Shown: positions 1 through 9,534, counted from the first letter of the stretch. The stretch is 64,000 bases of DNA from Ensifer sp. IC4062 (GCF_020193575.1 NZ_JADYVD010000046.1:1-64000), one strand, 5' to 3'. Notes: generated from the sequence alone by a model not told the origin. Translations and numbers: made by a program.

Positions 1-465
1 CGCAAGACCCGCTCGCACCGCCCGTTCGGCGTCATCCTCGTGCGCCGTCGGCCAACCGAAATACGCGAGCACTCCATCGCCCATGAGCTTGGCGACGTTG
101 CCTTCGTACTCCGCGATTTCCGCCGACACCGCAGTTTGGTAGGCACGGAAGACGTCGCGCATCTCCTCGGGATCGAGCTGCTGTGACAGCTCGGTCGAAC
201 CCACGAGATCGACAAACATGACCGTCAGCTGCCGCCGCTCGGCTTCGCGGGGCGAAGGGGTCGGACGCGCAGGTGACATGGTGTCAGCCGTCAGCTCGGA
301 GATCGCAGCCAGAATCTTGCGACGCGGGCCAACAGGCAGACCCAGTTCCTTCAGGTCGTCTTCGCTGAGGTGACGAAGCGAATCCAAATCAACTTCGTTG
401 GCGGTGAACGCCTCCGTGTACTTGGCTAGTCCGAGGCGGGCCAGCCAAGAGGCAATGTCCGACAT
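1..465 (-). CDS. SAM-domain plus class III adenylate/guanylate cyclase, 5' part only
   Basis: The gene runs off the left edge, so only the first 155 codons are visible. The start ATG ends at 465 and follows a GGAGG ribosome site. Residues 1-60 form a SAM-like helical domain (MSDIASWLARLGLAKYTEAF). A class III cyclase catalytic domain follows with the metal-binding motif LTVMFVDLVGST and the KLMGDGVLAYFG segment. Proteins of this layout usually continue into a large AAA/TPR region, which would lie outside the window. Soluble and cytoplasmic as far as can be seen. It is one of four cyclase genes in this window. Confidence 0.85.
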   Translation of the reverse strand, partial: MSDIASWLARLGLAKYTEAFTANEVDLDSLRHLSEDDLKELGLPVGPRRKILAAISELTADTMSPARPTPSPREAERRQLTVMFVDLVGSTELSQQLDPEEMRDVFRAYQTAVSAEIAEYEGNVAKLMGDGVLAYFGWPTAHEDDAERAVRAGLA

Positions 466-577
466 GACTGCCTCCTCGCCATTGGCAAGTATACCATGGC
501 TTTCGCACCGCTAAACGCGCTGCTCGGCCAGACGCAGGCATTGCAGGCAAGGCCACGAACCAAGGTGACCGCCATCC

Positions 578-780
578 TCATGCAGAGCCCAGAGATATGA
601 GGCGATTACGATCCCGAGTCCGAACGTATGCGGTATTGAAGACTTCCACGACGAAGTCGACAAACGCCCGCGTCTTGGGTGGTAGGAGTGTCCGGTTGGC
701 ATAGCAAATGGAGATCGGCCCGGCACCAAGGTCGGGTTCATGCTGACCTTTAGCGTGCCGGACGGAGCGGTCTGCTCGGT
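578..780 (-). pseudogene. Remnant of a LysR-family regulator
   Basis: Two short stretches in different minus-strand frames look like the ends of a LysR effector domain. One reads PSGTLKVSMNPT, which resembles the start of the domain. The other reads ISICYANRTLLPPKTRAF then VDFVVEVF and ends in a stop at 578-580, the usual C-terminal pattern. The roughly 170 residues that should separate them are missing and the frame changes between them. No helix-turn-helix part remains. I read it as a deleted, non-functional gene; the similarity is judged by eye. Confidence 0.5.
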
Positions 781-816
781 GGGTTTCTGTCCAGTCATCG
801 CAGGTAAAGCTACGAC

Positions 817-1740
817 TTATCCGCCATCGTTACGGCCCCATGCGTGAGGATGAAGCGCCCTGTAAGCAGCCGTGTGGGCGGGTGTCGGGATGCCATGTTT
901 CAGCCCAAGCGCGTGAAGCCGGCCTGACAGCCACTCCAGTTCCAGGCGTTTGCCGTGCGCCAGATCGTGGGCCATCGAGGCCTGGTTCTCCGGCGCTATT
1001 CTCAGAAACAGGTCTGTGGTTTCGTCCTTGAAATCGTCAAGCATCGGATGTCCTTCGGCAGCCGCCACCGCCATGCCCTCTTCAAGCAGTTGCTCCATGA
1101 ACTTCCGCGATTCCTGGTCAGCCATGATCTTGCCGATGCCAAGACGCATCAGACTGGTGCCGCCGGAAAAGGCCGCAAGCCTGACGAACTTCTGCCAAAG
1201 AATGGGTTCGATGTCGTCCACGACCGTAAGAGCAATTCCGTCGGCACGAGAACAAATGGTGCGGAACTCGCCGATCACTGGATCATTCGACCCGCCCGTG
1301 ATGACCTGCGTCATCTGGGTCGCCTGACGGATCACGCCAGGTTCTTCCAGGAAACTCGATATGTAGGTCGCCCCGCCGACGACATGCTTTCGCGGCACCA
1401 CCCGCGACAGCATGTCGATGCCGTCGATGCCGTTCTGCAGAGTAAGCACTCGAGTTTCCGGTCCCACCATCGGGATGATGGCGGCGGCTGCTGAATCGCT
1501 GTCGTAGAGCTTGACGGCGAATATGATGAGATCAACCGTACCCACTTCGCTGGGTTCCGATGTCGTGTGAACCCTCGGCAATTCGACGTTGCCAAGCGGA
1601 CTGAGCAGCCGTAGTCCCCGCTCGCGCATAGCCTGCAAATGCGCTCCACGGGCAATGAAGGAGACTTCCTCCCCAGAACAAGCAAGTCGCACTCCGAGGT
1701 AACCGCCTATACCCCCTGAACCCATCATCGCGATCCGCAT
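817..1740 (-). CDS. Ketopantoate reductase family protein (ApbA/PanE)
   Basis: NADPH-dependent 2-dehydropantoate 2-reductase family, about 307 aa, normal for the family. The N-terminus MRIAMMGSGGIGGYLG is the Rossmann nucleotide-binding loop. The segment VDLIIFAVKLYD followed by TLQNGIDG is the conserved KPR substrate region. The C-terminal helical domain has the K(x)E-type ELEWLSGRL pattern. I chose the ATG ending at 1740 because GGAGG lies just upstream and the Rossmann fold starts there. Rhizobia carry many KPR paralogues outside pantothenate synthesis, so the substrate is unknown. It follows the methyltransferase gene by 65 bp on the same strand and may be cotranscribed with it. Confidence 0.85.
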   Translation of the reverse strand: MRIAMMGSGGIGGYLGVRLACSGEEVSFIARGAHLQAMRERGLRLLSPLGNVELPRVHTTSEPSEVGTVDLIIFAVKLYDSDSAAAAIIPMVGPETRVLTLQNGIDGIDMLSRVVPRKHVVGGATYISSFLEEPGVIRQATQMTQVITGGSNDPVIGEFRTICSRADGIALTVVDDIEPILWQKFVRLAAFSGGTSLMRLGIGKIMADQESRKFMEQLLEEGMAVAAAEGHPMLDDFKDETTDLFLRIAPENQASMAHDLAHGKRLELEWLSGRLHALGLKHGIPTPAHTAAYRALHPHAWGRNDGG

Positions 1741-1805
1741 AGGTCGTCCTCCATGGAGCGAGTCATCTGCGGCGTAGCCGATCCCGCTCATTGTGCCTCT
1801 TCTAG

Positions 1806-2483
1806 CTAGGCTCGCCCAATGACATGCACCTTCATGGGCTGCTCGAAAGTCAGAGTCCCCTTCCCGCCACGCCGGGCGTAATTCAGGACATCGCTAATCA
1901 CCTTGGGTCCGAGACGCTCGATTGCCTCAAGCCGCGTCGGGTCTACCGCGACAATGCGGTCGAGGAACTGCTCGGGGGTGTCAAATGTCTCCGTGCGGAC
2001 GTAGGTAAGCGACTTCAACAGCCTCAGATTGCCGCTCGACAGCTCCGCCTTGATGGCTGCCTGCGCCGCTTTCCTGACAATGGTCTCGTCCTCGACGAGC
2101 CTGAGCGCCTCGAAAAAGCTTCCTTCGGTCAGCGGCTCTATCACGACCAGAAGCCCGTCGTCACTCAGGACCCTGGCGGCTTCCCGCAGCGCGGCCGACA
2201 TCAAGGGCTCGGGAACGTGGTGAAGGGAATTCACCATCGCCGCAACGTCAAAGGACCTGCCTGCGAACGGAAGCGCCTCGGCCGAGGCTATGGTGAACCT
2301 GCCGAGCGGAGCAGTGTCCATGGCGGTCTGGAGCGCCGTCGGCTCTGGATCGATTCCACAGACATCAGCGCCAGCCGCGATCAGTTCCTTCGCCAGCCGT
2401 CCGTTTCCGCAGCCGATGTCGAGTACCCGCAGCCCTTCGAGCTGGCGGACCGACCGGATGACTGCCAGCGGGCTGTCCAGCAT
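1806..2483 (-). CDS. Class I SAM-dependent methyltransferase
   Basis: A soluble methyltransferase of about 225 aa. Motif I is LRVLDIGCGNGRLAKELI (SAM binding), followed by the acidic motif II region CGIDPEP and the SAEALPFAGRSFDVA segment typical of the Methyltransf_11 group. The start at 2483 is supported by AAGGAG a few bases upstream; a longer reading frame would overlap the asparaginase gene. It lies 46 bp after asparaginase and before the KPR-like gene, all on the minus strand, so an operon is likely. The methyl acceptor is unknown. Confidence 0.8.
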   Translation of the reverse strand: MLDSPLAVIRSVRQLEGLRVLDIGCGNGRLAKELIAAGADVCGIDPEPTALQTAMDTAPLGRFTIASAEALPFAGRSFDVAAMVNSLHHVPEPLMSAALREAARVLSDDGLLVVIEPLTEGSFFEALRLVEDETIVRKAAQAAIKAELSSGNLRLLKSLTYVRTETFDTPEQFLDRIVAVDPTRLEAIERLGPKVISDVLNYARRGGKGTLTFEQPMKVHVIGRA

Positions 2484-2529
2484 GGTGAGCTCCTTTCTGC
2501 CGAACTCTCGATTCGATGCTGTTGCGGAC

Positions 2530-3513
2530 TCATCCACCCAGCTCTGCCACTTCGCGCGCCATCTCAGCGGGCGTCATTCCCAAACCTAGCAGCAGTGAGA
2601 CGAGTACACGAAGCTTCGGACCCGCGAGATCGCCTCCGAAGATACACCCCGCCCTTTCCAGGTCCTTGCCACCGCCGTTACCGTAAACGGGCGCAACCCG
2701 TCCCTCATGGCATCTGGAGGCGACAAATACAGGCACGCCCGCCGAGATCACGTCGCCGACTGCCGCCGCGACGCTAGGGGTGGCGTTCCCCCGACCGAAG
2801 CCCTCGAGAATGATGGCCTTCGCACCACTACGCGCAGCGCAGCGAACGAGCCGACCGTCGGCTCCTTGCGCCATCCGAATGAGATCGACGTCGGGTTCGA
2901 CGGCTTTCGCCTGGAATGACTTGCGAGGCAATTCGGGCCGGCGCGCCAGGATAATTCTTTCGCCCTCGATCTCGCCAAGTTGGCTGTGGTCACGCGACGC
3001 GAATGCATCAGCGCGCGAGGTATGGGACTTTGTTACCTCGCGGGCTGAATGGAAACGCTGGTCGAAATGGACGACCACTCCCAATCCGAGGGTGACCTGA
3101 GAATTGGCAAGCCTGATCGCCTCAGAAAGATTTCGCGGGCCGTCGGCAGCTGGATCGTCGGCGCTTCGCTGTGCCCCCGTGAAGATGACAGGCTTGTCGT
3201 TAATCACGAGAAAGTCGGCCAGATACGCGCTTTCTTCCATCGCATCGGTGCCGTGCGTCACCACAACGCCCCTACACGCCTCCTCGGCGAGATGCGCGTT
3301 GATCCGCTTGGCTAGGTCAAACGCCATCGGCAGAGTGATCGCGCAACTGACGACGTTCAGGAACTCGTCGACCTGAAGTTCAAGGTCAGAAGGAATGTCT
3401 CTTAGTTGCTCTCGCAGTTCTCTGCCTGCGACGTCCACGTCCACGTGGCCGGGCGCACTGAGATACCTCGAAGCGATCGTTCCCCCAGTCATGATCAACC
3501 AGATGCATGTCAC
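2530..3513 (-). CDS. L-asparaginase / asparaginase-like amidohydrolase
   Basis: Hydrolyses asparagine or a related amide to the acid plus ammonia. The first threonine motif is LIMTGGTIAS near residue 12 and the second is VVVTHGTDAMEESAY, both diagnostic of the asparaginase/glutaminase family. The C-terminal GFGRGNATP region also fits. I take a GTG start at 3513, which overlaps the stop of the upstream VWA gene as GTGA. This suggests translational coupling and gives 327 aa, a normal length. No signal peptide is visible with this start, so the enzyme is probably cytoplasmic. Confidence 0.88.
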   Translation of the reverse strand: MTCIWLIMTGGTIASRYLSAPGHVDVDVAGRELREQLRDIPSDLELQVDEFLNVVSCAITLPMAFDLAKRINAHLAEEACRGVVVTHGTDAMEESAYLADFLVINDKPVIFTGAQRSADDPAADGPRNLSEAIRLANSQVTLGLGVVVHFDQRFHSAREVTKSHTSRADAFASRDHSQLGEIEGERIILARRPELPRKSFQAKAVEPDVDLIRMAQGADGRLVRCAARSGAKAIILEGFGRGNATPSVAAAVGDVISAGVPVFVASRCHEGRVAPVYGNGGGKDLERAGCIFGGDLAGPKLRVLVSLLLGLGMTPAEMAREVAELGG

Positions 3514-4373
3514 GGCAATTCGCCCTTCGAACTCGCTCTCGCAATCATCCATACGGAACGTGAAGTGCCAATCGCCGCGGTTGATCCCCCGCGACCGCCG
3601 GCGCGTGGCTGGGGGACGGCAGACAAAGTTGGCCTGCACGCTGCCGCATGCGAGCCAAGGCAGTCCGCGTTTTGGCTTATCTCGGTCACCAGTTTCCGGC
3701 GCAGAGCCGCTGTATAGTCCCTTGCACCCGTCGTCGTCATGGCGAAGGCCCCTGGCCCGCCAATCACGTTATCCGCAAAATAGGTCGCCAGCTGATGGCG
3801 AGGGTTCTCGTCCTCTGGTGGAACGGCGATTGCATTGATCGTGTATCCTTTGGCGATCGCTGTCAGCCTGCTCTGCTGGACAGGCAGGCCGTCGTTGTTC
3901 TCGCCATTGCCGGAGATATCGATGACTTTCTTGGCCGCCTGTCCTCTGAACTGATCGAGGAGCAGGCTGGCAGCATCGATTGCCAACGAGATCGATGTCC
4001 CCCCACGACCTTTGGGGCGAAAGCCGTCATTGCCTCTCTCCTGAATTACCAGGGCAGCAGTTTCGGCATCGGTGCGTCCGCAGATATTTGTCCATGGCAG
4101 GACGGTGCGCAATTGCCCCGGACTCGACCATTCGAAATACGTGATGCTAATGCAGCCGAAACGATTACGGGCAATGGCCTCGATGACTTCCGGCGAAGTC
4201 AGCGCTGCGACGTGTCCACTGCGTTGCAGCTCGGCGCTCTTGGGGTCGACGGAGGAGGAGATGTCGACCGCGAACACGACCGCGGCATCGACGTCGGTTG
4301 CACGTGCCTGCGGTCCCCAAAGCACACAGGCTGCTAGCGTCCCCGCCAGCCGCAGGAATGAGTTCGCTCCCAT
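3510..4373 (-). CDS. Secreted VWA-domain protein (DUF1194 type)
   Basis: The first 25 residues form a signal peptide (MGANSFLRLAGTLAACVLWG, then ARA). A von Willebrand A fold follows. VVFAVDISSSVDPKSAEL carries the DxSxS metal-binding motif, with later GGTSISLAIDAA and VIDISGNGENNDG segments characteristic of DUF1194 proteins. Probably periplasmic and binds Mg or Ca through the MIDAS site; the partner is unknown. The tail after about residue 245 is low-complexity. It is first in the set with asparaginase, methyltransferase and KPR-like genes and overlaps asparaginase by 4 bp. Confidence 0.85.
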   Translation of the reverse strand: MGANSFLRLAGTLAACVLWGPQARATDVDAAVVFAVDISSSVDPKSAELQRSGHVAALTSPEVIEAIARNRFGCISITYFEWSSPGQLRTVLPWTNICGRTDAETAALVIQERGNDGFRPKGRGGTSISLAIDAASLLLDQFRGQAAKKVIDISGNGENNDGLPVQQSRLTAIAKGYTINAIAVPPEDENPRHQLATYFADNVIGGPGAFAMTTTGARDYTAALRRKLVTEISQNADCLGSHAAACRPTLSAVPQPRAGGRGGSTAAIGTSRSVWMIARASSKGELP

Positions 4374-4737
4374 TTTTCAGCTCTCCTGCTGATAAACCGA
4401 AGGTGAGAAAGGGCGGATGCGACAAAAGTGATCGTATCGGGATCGCGCGATTGCGCGTCCCGTAGATGAATTTGTAACAAGGCTGGCTTGTTGTTGATTT
4501 TGACAGAACATTCTCACAAAGAGCGGCTTCTTCAAAATCACATTTTTCTAATATTAGGCGAGGACCTCGGTCGCTGCTACCATGAGATCATAACGTTGAC
4601 GTTGTGTGGTTGTCGGAACTTGGGATTGCCCTTTCGGGCTATGCGCGATGTCGCGCCGCGGCCCCACAGCAGACTGGGATGCGCACGTTAACTACCCTAT
4701 AATTGCAGAGATGCCGTTTTGCACCGGGGAGCATCCC
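4374..4737. other. Intergenic region between divergent genes
   Basis: This stretch separates the minus-strand VWA gene from the plus-strand cyclase and should hold both promoters. A TTGACA-like -35 element occurs at 4500-4505 on the plus strand, but I see no convincing -10 at the right distance. A ribosome site (GGGGAG) precedes the cyclase start at 4738. No gene or RNA was recognised. Confidence 0.4.
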
Positions 4738-6957
4738 ATGCAGCGGAAGCTCGCAGCAATTCTCGCCGCCGACGTCGTTGGCTATAGCCGCCTGATGGAG
4801 ATCGATGAGGCGGATACGGTAGTTCGGCTCGGAACCACCCGCGAGAACATGATCGACCCGAAAATTGCCGCCCACAATGGCCGGGTGGTCAAGCTGATGG
4901 GCGATGGCGAACTGATTGAGTTTCCCAGTGTGGTTGACGCTGTAAGATGCGCCGTCGAAATCCAGCAAGCGTTGGCCGAGTGCAACGAGGAGCTACCTGC
5001 TGACAAACGGCTCGAGTTTCGCATCGGTGTGAACCTTGGTGACGTGATCGTCGAAGGACAGGATATCTACGGCGACGGCGTGAATGTCGCGGCAAGACTC
5101 GAAGAATTGGCCTATCCCGGAGGCGTCCTGATTTCAGGAACGGCGTACGATCAAGTCGAGAGGAAGCTGGACTACGGCTTCGACTTTTTGGGTGAGCGCC
5201 AAGTCAAGAACATCGAAAAGCCAGTCCGCCTCTATCGAATTCGCCTGGGCGATCATCCCCGAACCACGGCCGCCTGGATGCGGGGCAAACCGTATCGCTC
5301 ATGGCTCTGGCTTTCGGCCGCCGCAGCAGCTCTGGTGCTGGTAGCAGGAAGCGTGGTTTTCTGGAGCAGCTCCCGCGCCCCGTCGGTTGAGCTGGCCTCA
5401 AGGGAACGCATGGAATTCCCCTTGCCAGACAGGCCCTCAATTGCGGTCTTGCCATTCATCGAAATGTCCGGGGAAGCGGAGCAGCAGCATTTCGCCGACG
5501 GCATGACGGACAGCTTGATCACCGATCTATCCAAGATTTCCGGTCTATTCGTCGTCGCCCGAAACTCGACATTCGCATATCAGGGCAAGTCGGTGCCGGT
5601 CAGCCAGGTCGCCGAAGAGTTGAGTGTGCGATACGTTCTTGAGGGCAGCGTTCAACGGGCGGGAGATCGGCTCCGGGTCAATGCCCAGCTGGTTGATGTG
5701 CTCACGGGAGGCCACGTTTGGGCCGATCGCTTTGACGGCAACGTTGCCGACGTTTTCGGCGTCCAGGACGCATTCGTCACCAAGATTGTCGAGGCGCTGA
5801 AAGTTAATCTGACGGGAACAGAGAGGATGGAGATCGCCCGCGGCAGGACGGACAGCCTCCGGGCGAAAGAGGCATTCGATGAGGGGTGGAGCCTTTATCT
5901 TCGTTTCAATGCCAAGGACAATGCGGCGGCCGTCGCGCCGCTCAGGCGAGCAATCAAACTCGATCCCGAGTACGGGCGCGCCTATGCCGCGCTCGCTTTG
6001 GTCTACTTTAGGGTCGAAGACTACGACTGGTACGAGGAGGCTTTTTTCAAAGACGACGAATATAGTTGGAATCAGCGATTTGGAGTACCGCCGAATATGG
6101 TCGTTCGCCAAGGTCAGCTGCAGTTGGAAAACGCCACGAGATACCCTACGGCTCTCGGATATACGGCACAAGCGCTGGACCTTCTGCGATTCGGTCGGGC
6201 AGAAGATGCGCGCCGCGAAGCTGGCCGGGCGATTGAACTCGATCCTAATGATCCTGAAGCCCAAATCGCCATGGCTTGGGCGCTGACGACTTCAGGCAAG
6301 CCGAGCGAGGCTCTGGATCATGTCCAGAAAGCGCTTCGCCTCGATCCGAACTTCCCAAGCCATTATGTCCTTGCCCGCGGTGTCGCACTATTTGCCGCAA
6401 ACGATCTGGAGCGGGCGGCGGAGGTCTTCGACCAGGGAGCCAAGAAGAACCCGAACGCGACCGCACTCATGCCACCGTTCGCATCGGTGCTCGCTGGTCT
6501 CGGCCGCCGGGACGAGGCAAGGCGCAAGCTGCTGGTGTGGCGGCCGGGAACAAATCAGGCCGGTCTCGAAGACCTCGCGCGGGACTATAAGTTCCCCATT
6601 CGATGGGCACCTGAACACAAGCGCGTGCGGGAACGCCTGCTCGACGGTGTCCGTGCGGCCGCCCTGCCGGTAGCCGTGACCGTTTCCAGCCTCACGGCCG
6701 AACTGAAGCGGGGCGATCGCGATAGCAGGCGGATCGCCGCGAAGCGCTTGGGTTGGTTCGGAACGTCTGCAGCGGAAGCCGTGCCAGCATTGATCGTGCT
6801 GCTTGGAGACGTCGGTCTCCGCGAGGAAGTCGTGCAAACGTTGAGAAAGATCGGGCCGGAGGCCAAGGCTGCGATTCCCCCGTTGGTGGCGATGGAGAAC
6901 GAGAGTTCCATCGGCGGCCACGTAAAGGATGCTTTGAAGGAAATAAGGGACTATTGA
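4738..6957 (+). CDS. Membrane-anchored class III cyclase with TolB-like, TPR and HEAT-like regions
   Basis: 739 aa. The N-terminal cyclase domain (about 1-175) begins MQRKLAAILAADVVGYSRLM and has KLMGDGELIEF and the DIYGDGVNVAARLE region needed for catalysis. A transmembrane segment lies near residues 185-205 (WLWLSAAAAALVLVAGSVVF). It is followed by the SIAVLPF..DGMTDSLITDLSKI region, a TolB/FlgO-like domain commonly fused to these cyclases, and then TPR repeats. The last 75 residues look like two HEAT/PBS-lyase repeats (AAEAVPALIVLL, AKAAIPPLVAM), which the neighbouring paralogue lacks. The start follows GGGGAG. It converges with the next cyclase, with 37 bp between the stops. Confidence 0.9.
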   Translation: MQRKLAAILAADVVGYSRLMEIDEADTVVRLGTTRENMIDPKIAAHNGRVVKLMGDGELIEFPSVVDAVRCAVEIQQALAECNEELPADKRLEFRIGVNLGDVIVEGQDIYGDGVNVAARLEELAYPGGVLISGTAYDQVERKLDYGFDFLGERQVKNIEKPVRLYRIRLGDHPRTTAAWMRGKPYRSWLWLSAAAAALVLVAGSVVFWSSSRAPSVELASRERMEFPLPDRPSIAVLPFIEMSGEAEQQHFADGMTDSLITDLSKISGLFVVARNSTFAYQGKSVPVSQVAEELSVRYVLEGSVQRAGDRLRVNAQLVDVLTGGHVWADRFDGNVADVFGVQDAFVTKIVEALKVNLTGTERMEIARGRTDSLRAKEAFDEGWSLYLRFNAKDNAAAVAPLRRAIKLDPEYGRAYAALALVYFRVEDYDWYEEAFFKDDEYSWNQRFGVPPNMVVRQGQLQLENATRYPTALGYTAQALDLLRFGRAEDARREAGRAIELDPNDPEAQIAMAWALTTSGKPSEALDHVQKALRLDPNFPSHYVLARGVALFAANDLERAAEVFDQGAKKNPNATALMPPFASVLAGLGRRDEARRKLLVWRPGTNQAGLEDLARDYKFPIRWAPEHKRVRERLLDGVRAAALPVAVTVSSLTAELKRGDRDSRRIAAKRLGWFGTSAAEAVPALIVLLGDVGLREEVVQTLRKIGPEAKAAIPPLVAMENESSIGGHVKDALKEIRDY

Positions 6958-6994
6958 CGGAGGTGTAGGTCGAGCAGGTCACAGACTCTGGCCC

Positions 6995-8776
6995 TCATTC
7001 TGGCAGACCCGCCTTGATGTACCCTTCGATGAAATGCTGACGGTCGGCATCGTTGCGGAACGGCTGCGTCTTGCCCCACTGCCGGGCCGAAAAATTCGGA
7101 AACTCCGAAAGGAACTCCCTCGCCGCCGCGCGCGCTTCCTCGATACACCCCAGTTGCGCGAGCGCGGCGGCGAGATTGCGTTTTGAGCCTGGTCCACCCG
7201 CCTGTGGATGACGGAGCGTTTCGACAGCGTCCCGGTACCGACCAGCGGCATACTGGGCCCAGCCGAGAAACGAATAGTGGTCGCCCGGAGGATAGGGGTT
7301 AAGGCGAAAGCTATTCTCCGCGCATTCGACGGCCTCAGTTGCACGCCCCTCGAACACCCGGAGATCGGCAAGGTGGGCCCAACCCGCAGAGTGATTGGGA
7401 TTGAGGCGAAGCCCCTGCTCGAACTCGGCCACTCCCGCTTCGAACTCGCCCTCATAGGCACGCAGGTAGCCCAGCACGATATGCGCGTCGGCGTTTTCTG
7501 GGTCGATTTCGACCGCTTTCGCGGCGGCGGTGCGGGCGGCGGCGCGGTGTTCGTCGATAGGCTCCCCGTAATATAGCGCATCGAAGTGATGGCTCATCGC
7601 GAGCCAGGCGTGCGCCCCGGCAAAGCCCGGATCGATTTCGATGGCCCGGGCCAGGAGTGGGCGGGCCGCCCTCGTTTCCCGTAGCGATTGCGTCGCCAGG
7701 GAGCGGCCCCGAACGAAAAGGTCATAAGCCTCGAGATCGGTGACCCTGCGCTTCGGAAGAGGTTTCGCAGTCGGCAGGGCATGCGCAAGGGCGCTGATCA
7801 CCTTGCCGACCACTTCGTCCTGCAGGGCGAAGATATCCGCGAGGTCGCGGTCAAGGCGTTCGGCCCAAAGACAGCTGGCATTGGAGGCGTCGATGAGCTG
7901 CGCGTTGATCCGCACCCGTGTGGCCGCCCGCCGCACGCTTCCCTCGATGAGATAGCAAACCCCCAGTTCCCTGGCGATCATGCGCAAATCCATCGACCGA
8001 TCCCTGTAGGCGAAACTCGAATGACGGGCTATCACCAGCAGGCCGTCGACTTTGGAAAGATCGGTGATAAGGTCTTCCGCAAGGCCTTCAGCGAAGTACT
8101 CCTGTTCCGCATCGTTGCTCAGGGTGGCGAATGGGAGCACCGCGATCGAAGCGACCTGCGGCAGTGACGGCTCGGCATCTGGGCCGCCATGCGCCGCCCG
8201 TACAATCGAAGCGGAGTCCGTAGTTTCCCAGATCACCCGAAACACCCGGACGGGACGGGCAATGTTCTTCAGCGAACACCCGCCCTGATCGACGAACTGT
8301 ACCGGGAGCTTCCGATCGACGTGTTCGTGAACGCTGTGGGTTATAAGCACGCTGCCTGGTTCGGCCATGGTCTCCAGCCGGGCGGCGACGTTGACCCCGT
8401 CTCCGAACACGTCATCCTGGTCAACAAGGACATCCCCGAGGTTGATGCCCATGCGGAAAACCAGGCGGCGATCTTGGGCAACCTCCTTGTTCCGCTCGGC
8501 TGTCGCTCGCTGGAGGTCTACGGCGCACCGCACCGCTTCGATGGCGCTTGCGAATTCCGCCAGGAAACCGTCCCCTGCCGTCTTGAAGATACGCCCTTTG
8601 TGTGTTTCCACAGTCGGCCGGACAGCATCGCGCAATGTCGTCTGTAGCCGTTCGTGAGTGCCCTCCTCGTCGCCCTCCATCAAGCGGCTATAACCTGCGA
8701 CATCAGCCGCAAGAATGACTGCCAGCTTCCTTTGGGGTCTGGCAGAAACCAGGGTGGGTTCGTCGTCGTCCGGCAT
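6995..8776 (-). CDS. Class III cyclase with TolB-like and TPR regions
   Basis: 593 aa, soluble. The cyclase domain starts at about residue 15 (RKLAVILAADVAGYSRLMEG) and includes FKTAGDGFLAEF and DDVFGDGVNVAARLE. Unlike the converging paralogue, no membrane segment separates it from the TolB-like domain (IAVLPFATLSNDAEQEYFAE, then GLAEDLITDLSKV). TPR repeats fill the C-terminal half, ending in the family-typical FIEGYIKAGLPE. The ATG ending at 8776 is preferred over an earlier one because the preceding 13 codons look non-coding. Likely makes cyclic AMP or GMP in response to an unknown signal. Confidence 0.9.
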   Translation of the reverse strand: MPDDDEPTLVSARPQRKLAVILAADVAGYSRLMEGDEEGTHERLQTTLRDAVRPTVETHKGRIFKTAGDGFLAEFASAIEAVRCAVDLQRATAERNKEVAQDRRLVFRMGINLGDVLVDQDDVFGDGVNVAARLETMAEPGSVLITHSVHEHVDRKLPVQFVDQGGCSLKNIARPVRVFRVIWETTDSASIVRAAHGGPDAEPSLPQVASIAVLPFATLSNDAEQEYFAEGLAEDLITDLSKVDGLLVIARHSSFAYRDRSMDLRMIARELGVCYLIEGSVRRAATRVRINAQLIDASNASCLWAERLDRDLADIFALQDEVVGKVISALAHALPTAKPLPKRRVTDLEAYDLFVRGRSLATQSLRETRAARPLLARAIEIDPGFAGAHAWLAMSHHFDALYYGEPIDEHRAAARTAAAKAVEIDPENADAHIVLGYLRAYEGEFEAGVAEFEQGLRLNPNHSAGWAHLADLRVFEGRATEAVECAENSFRLNPYPPGDHYSFLGWAQYAAGRYRDAVETLRHPQAGGPGSKRNLAAALAQLGCIEEARAAAREFLSEFPNFSARQWGKTQPFRNDADRQHFIEGYIKAGLPE

Positions 8777-8934
8777 TCTGGGAGGGTACGCCCCACCAGT
8801 TCTGCCTTCAAGCAAAGAAGAAGCTCCCCGAAAAGACTACCTGGGGCCGTCCACGCCAGTATGGGGAATCGGCAACTTGGTGGAACACTGATAGATTCAG
8901 GATCAACACTTCCCTCCTGGTTCGGGAGTTACCT

Positions 8935-9303
8935 GTGGCCGTACTGTCGGATTTCCAAGCTCTCATGGACAGTATGACCGCCGCTTACCGCGCTGGCGAC
9001 GCATCTGCGTGCGCTGCCATGTTCACGACGGATGCTCAGCTTTACTCGCCGTATGCGCCTCCCGCGCTTGGCCGGGCAGCGATCGAGGCACTTCACCGGG
9101 AATGGACCCGTGACGGTGTGCCGGACAAGGAGCTGAAAGTTCTCCAGGCCGGAAGGTCAAATGAAACCGCTTGGACCCTGAGCAGCTACTCGGAGGACGG
9201 GGGAAAGACCCGAGGGACAAGCCTGTGCGTCTGGCAACGAGGAGCCGACGGGAACTGGCGAATTCACCTGTGCAGTCTGAATAGCGAAGAAGTCGCCCCA
9301 TGA
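8935..9303 (+). CDS. SnoaL/NTF2-like small protein
   Basis: 122 aa with a GTG start preceded by CGGGAG. The sequence has the cone-shaped NTF2-like pattern: MTAAYRAGDASACAAMFTTD at the N-terminus, SPYAPPALGRAAIEA in the middle and a C-terminal strand WQRGADGNWRIHLCSLN. The family includes cyclases, isomerases and binding proteins, so a function cannot be given. It is transcribed divergently from the upstream cyclase. Confidence 0.7.
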   Translation: MAVLSDFQALMDSMTAAYRAGDASACAAMFTTDAQLYSPYAPPALGRAAIEALHREWTRDGVPDKELKVLQAGRSNETAWTLSSYSEDGGKTRGTSLCVWQRGADGNWRIHLCSLNSEEVAP

Positions 9304-9330
9304 ACCGGACGCGCGCCCTACCAACGCCAG

Positions 9331-9534
9331 TCAATTGCTCGCCTCCGCCCGCTGCGAAAGGCGGGCAACCTTCCACAGCGTCATCGTGGTGAGTTCCCAG
9401 AGATTCCATCGACGGCTCCGCGGTTCCACCACGCCCGCGTTCAAGTGTTCAGCCGTCGGTTCGACGGATTGCCCCCAAGGCGGCACGTAAATATTGCCCT
9501 GGTCGAGGGAAAGGATCGTCAACGTCGAGATCAT
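9331..9534 (-). CDS. Small hypothetical protein, 67 aa
   Basis: An ATG at 9534 follows GGGAGC and opens a frame beginning MISTLTILSLDQGNIYVPPW and ending in basic residues. It has no membrane segment and I do not recognise a family. The composition looks protein-like and the ribosome site is good. It converges with the SnoaL-like gene 27 bp away. Confidence 0.45.
   Translation of the reverse strand: MISTLTILSLDQGNIYVPPWGQSVEPTAEHLNAGVVEPRSRRWNLWELTTMTLWKVARLSQRAEASN

Noticed and set aside
3514..3639. Longer asparaginase start
   Set aside because: It would overlap the VWA gene by 130 bp; the GTG overlapping the VWA stop fits the first catalytic motif and a normal family length.
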